From assembly GCF_014648395.1 (NCBI RefSeq), contig NZ_BMRA01000008.1, positions 1 to 64,000 of the forward strand: 64,000 bases of DNA, in the 5' to 3' direction. Source of the DNA: Micromonospora fulviviridis. GTDB lineage: Bacteria; Actinomycetota; Actinomycetes; Mycobacteriales; Micromonosporaceae. Shown one piece after another: positions 26,112 through 33,943 of this stretch; position 1 is the stretch's first letter; each line of letters starts with the position of its first letter. A program made the translations under genes and the position numbers. The notes beneath the pieces were generated by a model. The model searched no databases. It worked only from the letters and a program-made list of their open reading frames with translations, and was not told the origin of the DNA.

Positions 26112-26299
26112 CACGCTCCCCCTCGCGACACGCCGGTCTGCCGATGAAACTGCACGAAAGCCCCCTAAAAACCCCACTACACGTGCCAGGATTGAAAACA
26201 CCTATACATGACGGTAAGTGACTCGACGAATGTAAACGATCAGAACCGCACAGACGGTCTAAATCCTTCCATTCCCGTATCGGACGCAGAGGGCAACCC
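26112..26299. promoter_or_regulatory. AT-rich divergent promoter region of the tyrosine kinase and sugar dehydratase genes
   Basis: 188 bp with a clearly A/T-rich core (about 26160-26280), including CTATACATGA-like and TGTAAACGATCAG segments that could supply -10 elements in either direction. No strong palindrome is visible. The position implies coordinated control of polysaccharide genes. Confidence 0.5.
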
Positions 26300-28156
26300 A
26301 TGGATCGTGAAGCCACCGCCGCCGAAGACGCCGTACGACCACGGGGTCGGGTCACCCGCCGGGTGGCCACCCTCTCCCTGTTAACGCTGGACACGGCCGC
26401 GTGGTGCGGCGGATTTCTCGGCGCGGCCTGGACCCGGTACGAATTCGCGCTGACCCCCGGCGCCGGCGCCCGCGTGCTCACCGTGGCGCTCGGCTGCGCC
26501 GCGGTGTACGCGGTGCTCACCCTGGTGCGACTGCGGACGCACGGCCGGCACCCGATCGGCAGCGCCGGGGAGGCCCGCGGGCTGGCCGGCACGGCGGCGA
26601 TCGCCACGCTGGCCACGCTCGTCGGCGTGCTGCCGTGGGCGGACCGGCCGGTGCCCGCCAGCACCCCGCTGCTCGGCGGCGCGGTCGCGCTCGTGCTGAT
26701 GGCGGCGGCCCGGGGCGTCTGGCGGGCCCGCCAGGACCGGCACCACCGGCCGGTGCCGGACGCCGAGCGGTGCCTGGTCTACGGGGTGGACGCGGCCAGC
26801 GAGCGGCTGGTCCGGGCGCTGCTGCGCGACCCGCAGAGCCGCTACCGGCCCGTCGGCCTGCTCGACGACGACCCGGAGAGCCGGGGGCTGCGCCTGGAGG
26901 GACTGCGGGTGCTCGGTGGCCGGAAGCAGATCGGCGCGGCGGTGCGCGGCACCGGAGCGCGCACGGTCATCTTCTCGATGAGCGGCTCGGAGCCGGGGCT
27001 CCTGCGCGACGTCCGAGCCCGGACGCTGGAGGCCGGCGCCGCGTTCAAGGTGCTGCCCCCCGTCCGCGAGCTGCTCGACCGCCCGGTCGCGGTGACCGAC
27101 GTGCGGGACCTGCAGCTCAACGACCTGCTCGGCCGGGCGCAGCGGGTGGCCGAGCTGGCCGTCGAACGCGGCGGGCTGGCCGGCCGCCGGGTGCTGGTCA
27201 CGGGCGCGGGCGGCTCGATCGGCTCGGAGCTGTGCCGGCAGATCGCCCGCTGCGAGCCCGGCGAGCTGATGATGCTCGACCGCGACGAGTCGGCGCTGCA
27301 CGCCCTGCAGATGTCGCTGCACGGCCGAGCTCTGCTGGACGGCCCCGAGCTGATCCTGGCCGACATCCGGGACGCCGAGGGCATCGCCCGGGTGATCGCC
27401 GACCGGCAGCCCGACGTGGTGTTCCACGCCGCCGCCCTCAAGCACCTCACCATGCTCCAGCGGCACCCCGGCGAGGCCATCAAGACCAACATCTGGGGCA
27501 CCCTCAACGTGCTGGAGGCGTGCCGGGACGTCGCCCAGTTCGTCAACATCTCCACCGACAAGGCGGCCAACCCGACCAGCGTGCTCGGCTACTCGAAGCG
27601 GATCACCGAGCGGCTCACCGCGTACCACGCGGAGCGGCTCGGCGGGACGTACCTGAGCGTGCGGTTCGGCAACGTGCTGAGCAGCCGGGGGTCGGTGCTC
27701 ACCGCGTTCCAGGCGCAGATCCGGGCCGGGGTGCCGATCACCGTGACGCACCCGGACGTCACCCGCTACTTCATGACCGTGCAGGAGGCGGTGCACCTCG
27801 TGCTCCAGGCGGCCGTCGTGGGCCGCGGTGGCGAGGCACTGGTGCTCGACATGGGCGAGCCGGTCCGGATCGCGGACGTGGCGCGCCGGCTGGCCGCCGA
27901 GGCCGACCGCCCGGTCGACATCGTCTACACCGGGCTGCGGCCGGGCGAGAAGCTGCACGAGCACCTGTTCGGCGCCGACGAGGCGGACAGCCGCCCGTTG
28001 CACCCGCTGATCTCGCACGTCCGGGTGCCCGCGCTCGACCCCGACGAGGTGCGCGACCTGGACCCGTACGCCGACCCGGACGAGCTGATCAAGCGGCTGG
28101 CCGCGCTCTGCGAGACGGTCGACGCGTCGCTGCCGGTGCTGCCCGGGCAGCGCTGA
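26300..28156 (+). CDS. CapD/WbpM-family nucleotide-sugar 4,6-dehydratase, membrane-anchored
   Basis: A 618-aa protein with four N-terminal membrane helices (about 22-145), a CoA-binding-like Rossmann module (about 155-280) and a C-terminal short-chain dehydrogenase domain. The NAD motif is TGAGGSIGSE near residue 299. Catalytic-region STDKAANPTSVLGYSKR lies near 415, and RPGEKLHEHLF at the end is diagnostic for the family. It probably converts UDP-GlcNAc to a 4-keto-6-deoxy sugar, the first step to sugars such as bacillosamine or FucNAc. No later enzymes are in the window. AGAGGG precedes the ATG. It faces away from the tyrosine kinase and ends in a terminator. Confidence 0.9.
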   Translation: MDREATAAEDAVRPRGRVTRRVATLSLLTLDTAAWCGGFLGAAWTRYEFALTPGAGARVLTVALGCAAVYAVLTLVRLRTHGRHPIGSAGEARGLAGTAAIATLATLVGVLPWADRPVPASTPLLGGAVALVLMAAARGVWRARQDRHHRPVPDAERCLVYGVDAASERLVRALLRDPQSRYRPVGLLDDDPESRGLRLEGLRVLGGRKQIGAAVRGTGARTVIFSMSGSEPGLLRDVRARTLEAGAAFKVLPPVRELLDRPVAVTDVRDLQLNDLLGRAQRVAELAVERGGLAGRRVLVTGAGGSIGSELCRQIARCEPGELMMLDRDESALHALQMSLHGRALLDGPELILADIRDAEGIARVIADRQPDVVFHAAALKHLTMLQRHPGEAIKTNIWGTLNVLEACRDVAQFVNISTDKAANPTSVLGYSKRITERLTAYHAERLGGTYLSVRFGNVLSSRGSVLTAFQAQIRAGVPITVTHPDVTRYFMTVQEAVHLVLQAAVVGRGGEALVLDMGEPVRIADVARRLAAEADRPVDIVYTGLRPGEKLHEHLFGADEADSRPLHPLISHVRVPALDPDEVRDLDPYADPDELIKRLAALCETVDASLPVLPGQR

Positions 28157-28164
28157 ACCCGTGC

Positions 28165-28205
28165 GGTGGGACGCTCCGCCCATCTGGTGAGCGGAGCATC
28201 CCACC
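28165..28205 (+). terminator. Terminator hairpin after the dehydratase gene
   Basis: A 15-nt arm at 28165-28179 pairs with 28191-28205 (14 of 15 matched) around an 11-nt loop, starting 8 nt after the dehydratase stop codon. No U-tract follows. Confidence 0.75.
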
Positions 28206-28311
28206 CGCTCCGGTCGCCGTGCGCCGCCCGGCCGGATAGGGTCGGAGGCGGTGTGCCGGGAAGTCTGGTCGGCGTTTCCTCGCCGACCCCTGCTCCCGGA
28301 ACGGACACCGC

Positions 28312-29613
28312 ATGACCGACCCCACCCCGCAGTTCCCCCGCCTGCTGTCCCGCCGGTCCTGGCCGGAAGCCCGGTTCCTGGCCGACGTGCTGCGCACCGA
28401 GACGGTCGGCGGCGGGCTGTTGCTGCTCGGCGCGGTCATCGCCCTGGTCTGGGCCAACTCCCCCTGGCGCTCGGCGTACGCGGACCTGGGCGACTGGGTG
28501 CCCTGGCCCGGCGGCGCGGCGCTGCACCTGGACCTGAACCTGGCCACCTGGGCCGCCGACGGCCTGCTGGCGATCTTCTTCTTCGTGGTCGGCCTGGAGC
28601 TCAAGCGGGAGTTCGTGGCCGGCGACCTGCGCGACCCCCGGCGGGCGGCGCTGCCGGTGGTGGCCGCGATGGGCGGCATGCTCGTGCCGGCGCTGGTCTA
28701 CCTCGCGGTGACGCTCAGCGCCGGCGGGGAGGGACTGCGCGGCTGGGCGATCCCCACCGCCACCGACATCGCCTTCGCGCTCGCCGTGCTCGCCGTGGTC
28801 AGCTCGCACCTGCCGCAGGGCCTGCGGGCCTTCCTGCTCACCCTCGCGGTGGTCGACGACCTCTTCGCGATCATCATCATCGCGGTCTTCTACACCGCCG
28901 ACTTCCACCCGCTGCCGCTGCTCGCCGCGCTGCTGCCGATCGCCGCCTTCGCTCTGCTGGTGCAGCGCCGGCGGACCTGGTGGTGGGCGCTGATCCCGCT
29001 CGCGGTGACCGCCTGGGCGCTGGTGCACGCCTCCGGCGTGCACGCCACGGTGGCCGGGGTGCTGCTCGGCTTCACCGTGCCCGTGCTCGCCACCCGGGGC
29101 CGCGGGCCGGGGCTGGCCGAGCGGCTGGAGCACCGGTGGCGGCCCGTCTCGGCGGGCCTCGCGGTGCCGGTCTTCGCGTTCTTCGCCGCCGGGGTGACCC
29201 TGGTCGACGTCGACCTGGCCGGGGTACTCACCGACCCGGTGGTGCTCGGCGTGGCCGCCGGGCTTGTGCTCGGCAAGGCCGTCGGAGTGTTCGGCTCGAC
29301 GTTCCTGCTCGCCCGGTTCACCCGCGCGGAACTCGACGAGGAGATCACCTGGGCCGACCTGGCCGGGCTGGCCCTCCTGGCCGGCATCGGGTTCACCGTC
29401 TCGCTGCTCATCGGCGAGCTGGCGTTCGGGCCGGGCAGTCCCGAGGACGAGCGGGTGAAGGCCGCCGTGCTGCTCGGCTCGCTGCTCTCGGCCGGGCTGG
29501 CCACGACGGTCCTGGTCCGGCGCAACCGGGTCTACCGGCGGATCTCCGAACGGGAGAGCCGGGACAGCGACGGCGACGGCGTGCCGGACGTCTATCAGGA
29601 CGAGACCGCGTAG
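28312..29613 (+). CDS. nhaA: Na+/H+ antiporter NhaA
   Basis: A 433-aa, 12-helix antiporter that expels Na+ (or Li+) in exchange for protons. The ion-binding pair is Asp182-Asp183 in LAVVDDLFAI, and the crossing-helix motif TDIAFA is at 151-156. FFFVVGLELKREF, near 89-101, is also typical. The C-terminal tail ends in an acidic DSDGDGVPDVYQDE stretch that resembles a calcium-binding Dx(D/N)xDG loop and is not part of the E. coli protein. It stands alone between two hairpins. Only a weak ribosome site (GGAACGGA) precedes the ATG. Confidence 0.95.
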   Translation: MTDPTPQFPRLLSRRSWPEARFLADVLRTETVGGGLLLLGAVIALVWANSPWRSAYADLGDWVPWPGGAALHLDLNLATWAADGLLAIFFFVVGLELKREFVAGDLRDPRRAALPVVAAMGGMLVPALVYLAVTLSAGGEGLRGWAIPTATDIAFALAVLAVVSSHLPQGLRAFLLTLAVVDDLFAIIIIAVFYTADFHPLPLLAALLPIAAFALLVQRRRTWWWALIPLAVTAWALVHASGVHATVAGVLLGFTVPVLATRGRGPGLAERLEHRWRPVSAGLAVPVFAFFAAGVTLVDVDLAGVLTDPVVLGVAAGLVLGKAVGVFGSTFLLARFTRAELDEEITWADLAGLALLAGIGFTVSLLIGELAFGPGSPEDERVKAAVLLGSLLSAGLATTVLVRRNRVYRRISERESRDSDGDGVPDVYQDETA

Positions 29614-29641
29614 CGCGGCAACCGGCCCGGCACGCCGCGCT
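29612..29641. terminator. Terminator-like hairpin between convergent nhaA and small acidic gene
   Basis: A perfect 8-bp stem (29612-29619 with 29634-29641) and 14-nt loop overlap the nhaA stop codon and end 5 nt before the stop of the opposing gene. It could serve both transcripts. Confidence 0.5.
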
Positions 29642-29645
29642 GGGG

Positions 29646-29846
29646 TCACCGCCGGCGGGCCTTCTCCTCCTCCGTCCCGTCGGTCTCCTCCTCCACCGCG
29701 TCGGCGTACGGGTCGAGGAGGTCGTCGCCCGGCACCGCGACCTCCTCGGCCCGGTCCTGCTCGTCCGCGCGCCCGCCGGGCGGAGGCTCCGGAGCGGTGC
29801 CCTCCCCGGCGAAACCGAACTCGTTGGGCTCGTCGTGTCTGCTCAT
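29646..29846 (-). CDS. Small, strongly acidic hypothetical protein
   Basis: A 66-aa soluble protein dominated by Glu/Asp, with a short basic C-terminus (EEEKARRR). GGGAGG lies 8 nt before the ATG, a good translation signal, and the composition differs from the alternative frames. It is likely disordered and has no recognised domain. It faces nhaA, and a link to salt or pH adaptation is only a guess. Confidence 0.6.
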   Translation of the reverse strand: MSRHDEPNEFGFAGEGTAPEPPPGGRADEQDRAEEVAVPGDDLLDPYADAVEEETDGTEEEKARRR

Positions 29847-30012
29847 GCGCGGAACCTCCCGGTCGTCCCATCTGCTTCGGTGGCACCAGCCCGGCGGTGG
29901 TCACTCCGCCCCGGCTCGGCCCAGATGTTCATACCCAGGGACGCCGCCCACGATCATCCGGAACCGGGATTCCGCCGCCGCGACCGCTCACTGGCCGCGA
30001 CGGCGGAACGAC

Positions 30013-30600
30013 TCAGGTCAGCTCGGCGACCGCCTCGAGGACCAGCCAGAGGCCGCAGATGGCGAAGAGCACGGCCGCGCCGTACCGGATGGCCTTCTCC
30101 GGCAGGTGCCGGCCGAGCAGGCGGCCCACCAGGATCGCCAGGGCGTCGGCGGCCACCATGCCCAGGGTCGAGCCCAGCCAGGTGCCGAACCAGCCGTACT
30201 TGGTGGCCAGGGTGATGGTGGCGAGCATGGTCTTGTCGCCCAGCTCGGCCAGGAAGAACGCCACGCCGACCGCGACGACGGCGTGTCGGCTGCTCTTCTC
30301 CGCCTTGCGCTTCTCCTCCTCGGTCAGCTTGTCGCCGCGCAGCGTCCAGGCGCCGAAGCCGAGGAACGCCAGGCCGGCGATGAGCGAGATCCAGCCGGTG
30401 GGCAGCGCCGCGTTGAGGCCGTACCCGATGGCGACCGAGGCCAGGTGCACGATCGCGGTGGCGACCGTGATGCCGATGAGCACCGGCAGGGGCCGGAACC
30501 GGGTGGCGAACGTCAGGGCCATGAGCTGGGACTTGTCGCCCAGCTCGGCGACGAAGATGACGCCGAAGCTGACCACCAGCGCGACGAGGAAACCGTCCAT
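30013..30600 (-). CDS. GDT1/UPF0016-family cation transporter, riboswitch-controlled
   Basis: A 195-aa, six-helix membrane protein made of two inverted halves, each with the family's ExGDK(S/T) motif: ELGDKS at 19-24 and ELGDKT at 119-124. The acidic residues form the cation path. The family (TMEM165, yeast Gdt1, bacterial MneA) exchanges Mn2+ or Ca2+ for protons; bacterial members export manganese. The yybP-ykoY element in its leader supports Mn2+ export here. GGGAAGG precedes the ATG at 30600. A longer frame upstream runs through the riboswitch and is not coding. Confidence 0.9.
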   Translation of the reverse strand: MDGFLVALVVSFGVIFVAELGDKSQLMALTFATRFRPLPVLIGITVATAIVHLASVAIGYGLNAALPTGWISLIAGLAFLGFGAWTLRGDKLTEEEKRKAEKSSRHAVVAVGVAFFLAELGDKTMLATITLATKYGWFGTWLGSTLGMVAADALAILVGRLLGRHLPEKAIRYGAAVLFAICGLWLVLEAVAELT

Positions 30601-30654
30601 GAGAACCTTCCCGATCAAAGCCGGGAGGAGGTACGGGGCGCCCTCGACCCGGCT

Positions 30655-30765
30655 GCGACAGCCTGAGTCGAAGGTCTCGCCCGCCCCGGGGACCGGGGCC
30701 GCGTGGCCGGATGCGGAACGCACCAGTATGTCGACCACGACATTGGGGGCTACTCCCCTTCGCGC
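30655..30765 (-). promoter_or_regulatory. yybP-ykoY manganese riboswitch
   Basis: Read on the minus strand, the leader contains the two conserved blocks of this class: AAGGGGAGTAGC (starting at 30760) and GCGAGACCTT (30680-30671), joined by helices including a GTCGACAT-containing arm and a GC-rich hairpin. These form the two loops that bind Mn2+ in known examples. Downstream, AGCCGGG and CCCGGCT can pair (about 30654-30648 with 30625-30619), near the ribosome site, and may form the expression platform. Mn2+ binding should permit expression of the exporter. Confidence 0.88.
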
Positions 30766-30837
30766 CGCCCAGCCTAGCTGATCACGGCGGGACGGGCCGC
30801 CGCGGGTGAACAGGCTCACCCGCGGCGGCCCGGCGGC

Positions 30838-31803
30838 TCAGTCGGCCCGGGCCAGGCTGACCCCGAAGAGGCCGTCCGGGTCGGTCCAGAACTCCTGCCG
30901 GACGAACCCGGCGGCGGCCAGTTCCCGGGCGATCCCCTCGGGGCGGAACTTGGCCGAGACCTCGGTCCGCAGTTCCTCGCCGGCGGCGAACCCGACCTCC
31001 AGGTCGAGCACGTGGACCCGGACCGGTCGCTCGGCGCGCAGCCGCATCTCGATCCACTCGTGCTCCGGATCCCAGACCGCCACGTGCCGGAACGCCGTCG
31101 GGTCGAAGTCCGCCCCCAGCTCCCGGTTGATCACCCGGAGCACGTTGCGGTTGAACTCGGCGGTCACCCCGGCCGCGTCGTCGTAGGCGGGGACGATCAC
31201 CGACGGGTCCTTCACCAGGTCGGTGCCGATCAGCAGCCAGTCGCCGCACTCCAGCGCCGCGCGCATCGCGGTGAGGAACTCCGCCCGTTCCGCCGGCAGC
31301 AGGTTGCCGATGGTCCCGCCGAGGAACAGGACCAGCCGCCGGCCGCCGGTGGGCAGCCGGTCGAGGTGCCGGGTGAAGTCGCCGACGATGCCCCGCACCC
31401 GCAGCCCGGGGTACGCGGCCGCGATCCGCTCGGTGGAGTGGCGCAGCGCGCTGACCGAGACGTCCAGCGGGACGAAGGTGCCCAGGTCGCCGTGGCGGGT
31501 GAAGGCGTCCAGCAGCAGCCGGGTCTTCTCCGACGACCCGGAGCCCAGCTCGATCAGGGTCTTCGCGCCGGTCAACCCGGCGATGTCGTCGGCGTGCGCG
31601 GCCAGCACCGCCCGCTCGGCCCGGGTCGGGTAGTACTCCGGCAGCCGGGTGATCTCCTCGAAGAGCGCACTGCCCCGGGCGTCGTAGAACCATTTCGGTG
31701 GCAGCCACTTCCGCGCCGCGGTCAGCCCGACCCGCACGTCCTCCCGCAGGCTGCGGTCGAGGTCCTGCTCCTCCAGGTGGATCTCCAGTGGCTCCGCGCT
31801 CAT
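30838..31803 (-). CDS. egtD: L-histidine N-alpha-methyltransferase EgtD
   Basis: A 321-aa SAM-dependent enzyme that trimethylates histidine to hercynine, the first committed step of ergothioneine synthesis. The sequence shows the family's N-terminal YDARGSALFEEITRLPEYYPT and the SAM-binding LIELGSGSSEKT near residue 84. LFLGGTIGNL lies near 160 and the histidine-binding C-terminal lobe ends in FGVSLARAD. It is the last of four genes in the order A-B-C-D, 39 nt after egtC. No egtE follows, so the final C-S lyase must be encoded elsewhere. Confidence 0.96.
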   Translation of the reverse strand: MSAEPLEIHLEEQDLDRSLREDVRVGLTAARKWLPPKWFYDARGSALFEEITRLPEYYPTRAERAVLAAHADDIAGLTGAKTLIELGSGSSEKTRLLLDAFTRHGDLGTFVPLDVSVSALRHSTERIAAAYPGLRVRGIVGDFTRHLDRLPTGGRRLVLFLGGTIGNLLPAERAEFLTAMRAALECGDWLLIGTDLVKDPSVIVPAYDDAAGVTAEFNRNVLRVINRELGADFDPTAFRHVAVWDPEHEWIEMRLRAERPVRVHVLDLEVGFAAGEELRTEVSAKFRPEGIARELAAAGFVRQEFWTDPDGLFGVSLARAD

Positions 31804-31842
31804 CAGCAGTCCTTCCTGTTCCTACGGGTGTGGGAAACGGGT

Positions 31843-32589
31843 TCAGGCGACCGTCAGCTCCCGGCTGTCCAGCCTGTCGGCGGTGGCCACCACGAGCCGG
31901 CCGTCCGGCACCGCCCGCCAGCCGGGGTCGTCGTCGAAGGGCTCGGAGGCCAGCAGCACCGAGTCCGGGGTACGGCGTACCGACAGCGCGTGCCCGGCCA
32001 CGCTGGCCGCCACCGTCGCCCCGTCGGTGAGCAGCAGGTTCAGCCGGGACCCCGGGGCGGCGGCGGAGACGGCCGCGACGGTCTCGGCCAGCGCGTCGCC
32101 GGGCGCCGCGCCGGCCCGCAGCCGGTGCCGGACCAGCGCCCAGAGCAGCGCCGAGTCGCTCGGCACCTCCAGGGTCAGCAGGTCCCGGACGGGCAGCCCG
32201 GCGGCGAGCGGCACCAGGCTGTCCGGCCAGCCCCGGACCACCCCGTTGTGGCTGAACAGCCAGCGCCCCTCGGCGAACGGCGCGGCCGCCGTCTCGTGCA
32301 GCGGCATGCCGACCGTGGCGGACCGGACGGCGGCCAGCACCGCGCCCGCGACCGTCACGGCGGCCAGCTCCGGCAGGGTGGTGTCGCTCCACATCGGCTG
32401 GGCCCGCCGGTAGCGGACCGGGTCGCCGTCGCCCGGGTACCAGCCGACCCCGAAGCCGTCGGCGTTGATGGTGCCGCCGCCCCGCATGTCGCGCGGCGCC
32501 CAGGACTGCCGCAGCAGCCCGTACGGCGGGTCGAAGAGCAGGCTGCTCAGGCCGACCGGCGGGCCGAGGTACGCCAGATGGCGGCACAT
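31843..32589 (-). CDS. egtC: Gamma-glutamyl-hercynylcysteine sulfoxide hydrolase EgtC
   Basis: A 248-aa class-II glutamine-amidotransferase-like Ntn hydrolase that removes glutamate from the sulfoxide made by EgtB. The N-terminus MCRHLAYLG leaves Cys2 as the catalytic nucleophile after Met removal. GTINADGFGVGWY and LFSHNGVV are further active-site segments of this fold. It lies 16 nt after egtB and 39 nt before egtD. Confidence 0.95.
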   Translation of the reverse strand: MCRHLAYLGPPVGLSSLLFDPPYGLLRQSWAPRDMRGGGTINADGFGVGWYPGDGDPVRYRRAQPMWSDTTLPELAAVTVAGAVLAAVRSATVGMPLHETAAAPFAEGRWLFSHNGVVRGWPDSLVPLAAGLPVRDLLTLEVPSDSALLWALVRHRLRAGAAPGDALAETVAAVSAAAPGSRLNLLLTDGATVAASVAGHALSVRRTPDSVLLASEPFDDDPGWRAVPDGRLVVATADRLDSRELTVA

Positions 32590-32605
32590 CAGGCCGCACC
32601 ACCGA

Positions 32606-33943
32606 TCACGCGTGCGACTCCTCGGGGCGGGCGTCGCGGGCGCAGCGGAAACCGCTGAAGATCTGCCGCCGGATCGGGTAGTCCCAGTTGCGGAAGGTGC
32701 CCCGGCAGGCCGACCGGTCGGTGCCGAACGAGCCGCCGCGCAGCACCCGGTGGTCGTCGCCGAAGAAGACCTCCGAGTATTCGCGGTAGGGGAACGCCAC
32801 GAAGCCCGGATGGCCCCGGAAGGCGGTCGAGGTCCACTCCCAGACGTCGCCGATGAGCTGGTGCACCCCGAGCGGGGAGGCGCCCTCCGGGTACGCGCCC
32901 ACCGGCGCCGGCCACAGGTGCCGCTGCCCGAGGTTCGCGTGCGCGCCGGTCGGGTCCGCGTCGCCCCACGGGTAGCGGCGGGACCGGCCGGTCGCCGGGT
33001 CCCAGCGGGCCGCCTTCTCCCACTCCGCCTCGGTGGGCAGCCGCCGGCCGGCCCAGGCCGCGTACGCCGCCGCCTCGTGGAAGCAGACGTGCACCACCGG
33101 TTCGTCGTCGCGCACCGGCGACCAGCGGCCGAACCGGCGGTACGCCCAGCCGTCGCCGTCCCGCCGCCAGTGCATCGGGGCGCTCAGCCCGGCCTCGACC
33201 CGGTGCCGCCAGCCGTCCTCGCTCCACCAGCGCGGCTCGTCGTAGCCGCCGTCGGCGATGAACGCCCGGTACTGCCCGTTGGTGACCGGCGCCGCGTCGA
33301 TGGCGTACGCCGGCAGGTCGACGGTGTGCGCGGGGCGCTCGTTGTCCAGCGCCCACGGGTCGGTGGAGGTGCCCATGGTGAACGGACCGGCCGGCACCAG
33401 CACCTCGCCGCCGACCCGGACCCGCGGCTCGGGCGGCGGCGGGGCCTCCAGCACCGGGCTGCCGGCGCGCAGCTGGTGGGTGGCGAGCATGGTCTCGTCG
33501 TGCTGCTGCTCGTGCTGGACGATCATGCCGAAGGCGAAACCGTCCTCGACCAGCTTCCGCTCGGTGAACCGGATCCCGTCCAGCAGGTCGTACACCTTGT
33601 CCCGGACGGTACGCACGTAGGCCCGCGCCTCGGCCGGGGGCAGCAGCGGCAGCGCCGGGCGATCCTTGCGGGGCTGTTTGAAGGCGTCGTACAGGTCGTC
33701 GATGTCGTGGCGCACCGGTTCGCGCCCGCCGACGTCGCGGACCAGCCACAGCTCCTCCTGGTTGCCGACGTGTGCCAGGTCCCAGACCAGCGGGGACATC
33801 AGCGTGGAGTGCTGCCGCACCAGGTCGTCGTCGTCCACCACGTCGGTCAGCAGCGCGGTGCGGGCGCGGGTGCGCTCCAGCTCGGCGGCGATCCGGCTGC
33901 GCAACTGCCCGCCGTCCGTGGCCGGTCGCTCGGTCGTGGTCAC
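32606..33943 (-). CDS. egtB: Hercynine oxygenase EgtB (iron-dependent sulfoxide synthase)
   Basis: A 445-aa enzyme joining hercynine with gamma-glutamylcysteine and oxygen. The N-terminal DinB-like domain supplies the iron ligands: DLAHVGN and HEQQHDE (HX3HXE) near residue 150. The C-terminal FGE-sulfatase-like domain has FTMGTSTDPWALDNERPAH, RLPTEAEWEKAARW and a final RGGSFGTDRSACRGTFRNWD. The GTG start overlaps the egtA stop as GTGA, which argues for coupled translation. Use of gamma-glutamylcysteine, rather than cysteine, fits with egtA and egtC being present. Confidence 0.96.
   Translation of the reverse strand: MTTTERPATDGGQLRSRIAAELERTRARTALLTDVVDDDDLVRQHSTLMSPLVWDLAHVGNQEELWLVRDVGGREPVRHDIDDLYDAFKQPRKDRPALPLLPPAEARAYVRTVRDKVYDLLDGIRFTERKLVEDGFAFGMIVQHEQQHDETMLATHQLRAGSPVLEAPPPPEPRVRVGGEVLVPAGPFTMGTSTDPWALDNERPAHTVDLPAYAIDAAPVTNGQYRAFIADGGYDEPRWWSEDGWRHRVEAGLSAPMHWRRDGDGWAYRRFGRWSPVRDDEPVVHVCFHEAAAYAAWAGRRLPTEAEWEKAARWDPATGRSRRYPWGDADPTGAHANLGQRHLWPAPVGAYPEGASPLGVHQLIGDVWEWTSTAFRGHPGFVAFPYREYSEVFFGDDHRVLRGGSFGTDRSACRGTFRNWDYPIRRQIFSGFRCARDARPEESHA

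Noticed and set aside
28251..30215. A 654-codon plus-strand frame spanning nhaA, the small acidic gene and the transporter
   Set aside because: It is an out-of-frame reading of nhaA continued antisense through two other genes, with no coherent domain.
30601..30819. N-terminal extension of the GDT1 transporter by 73 residues
   Set aside because: The extension reads through the riboswitch, has no membrane segment and does not belong to the family; the ATG at 30600 gives the normal length.
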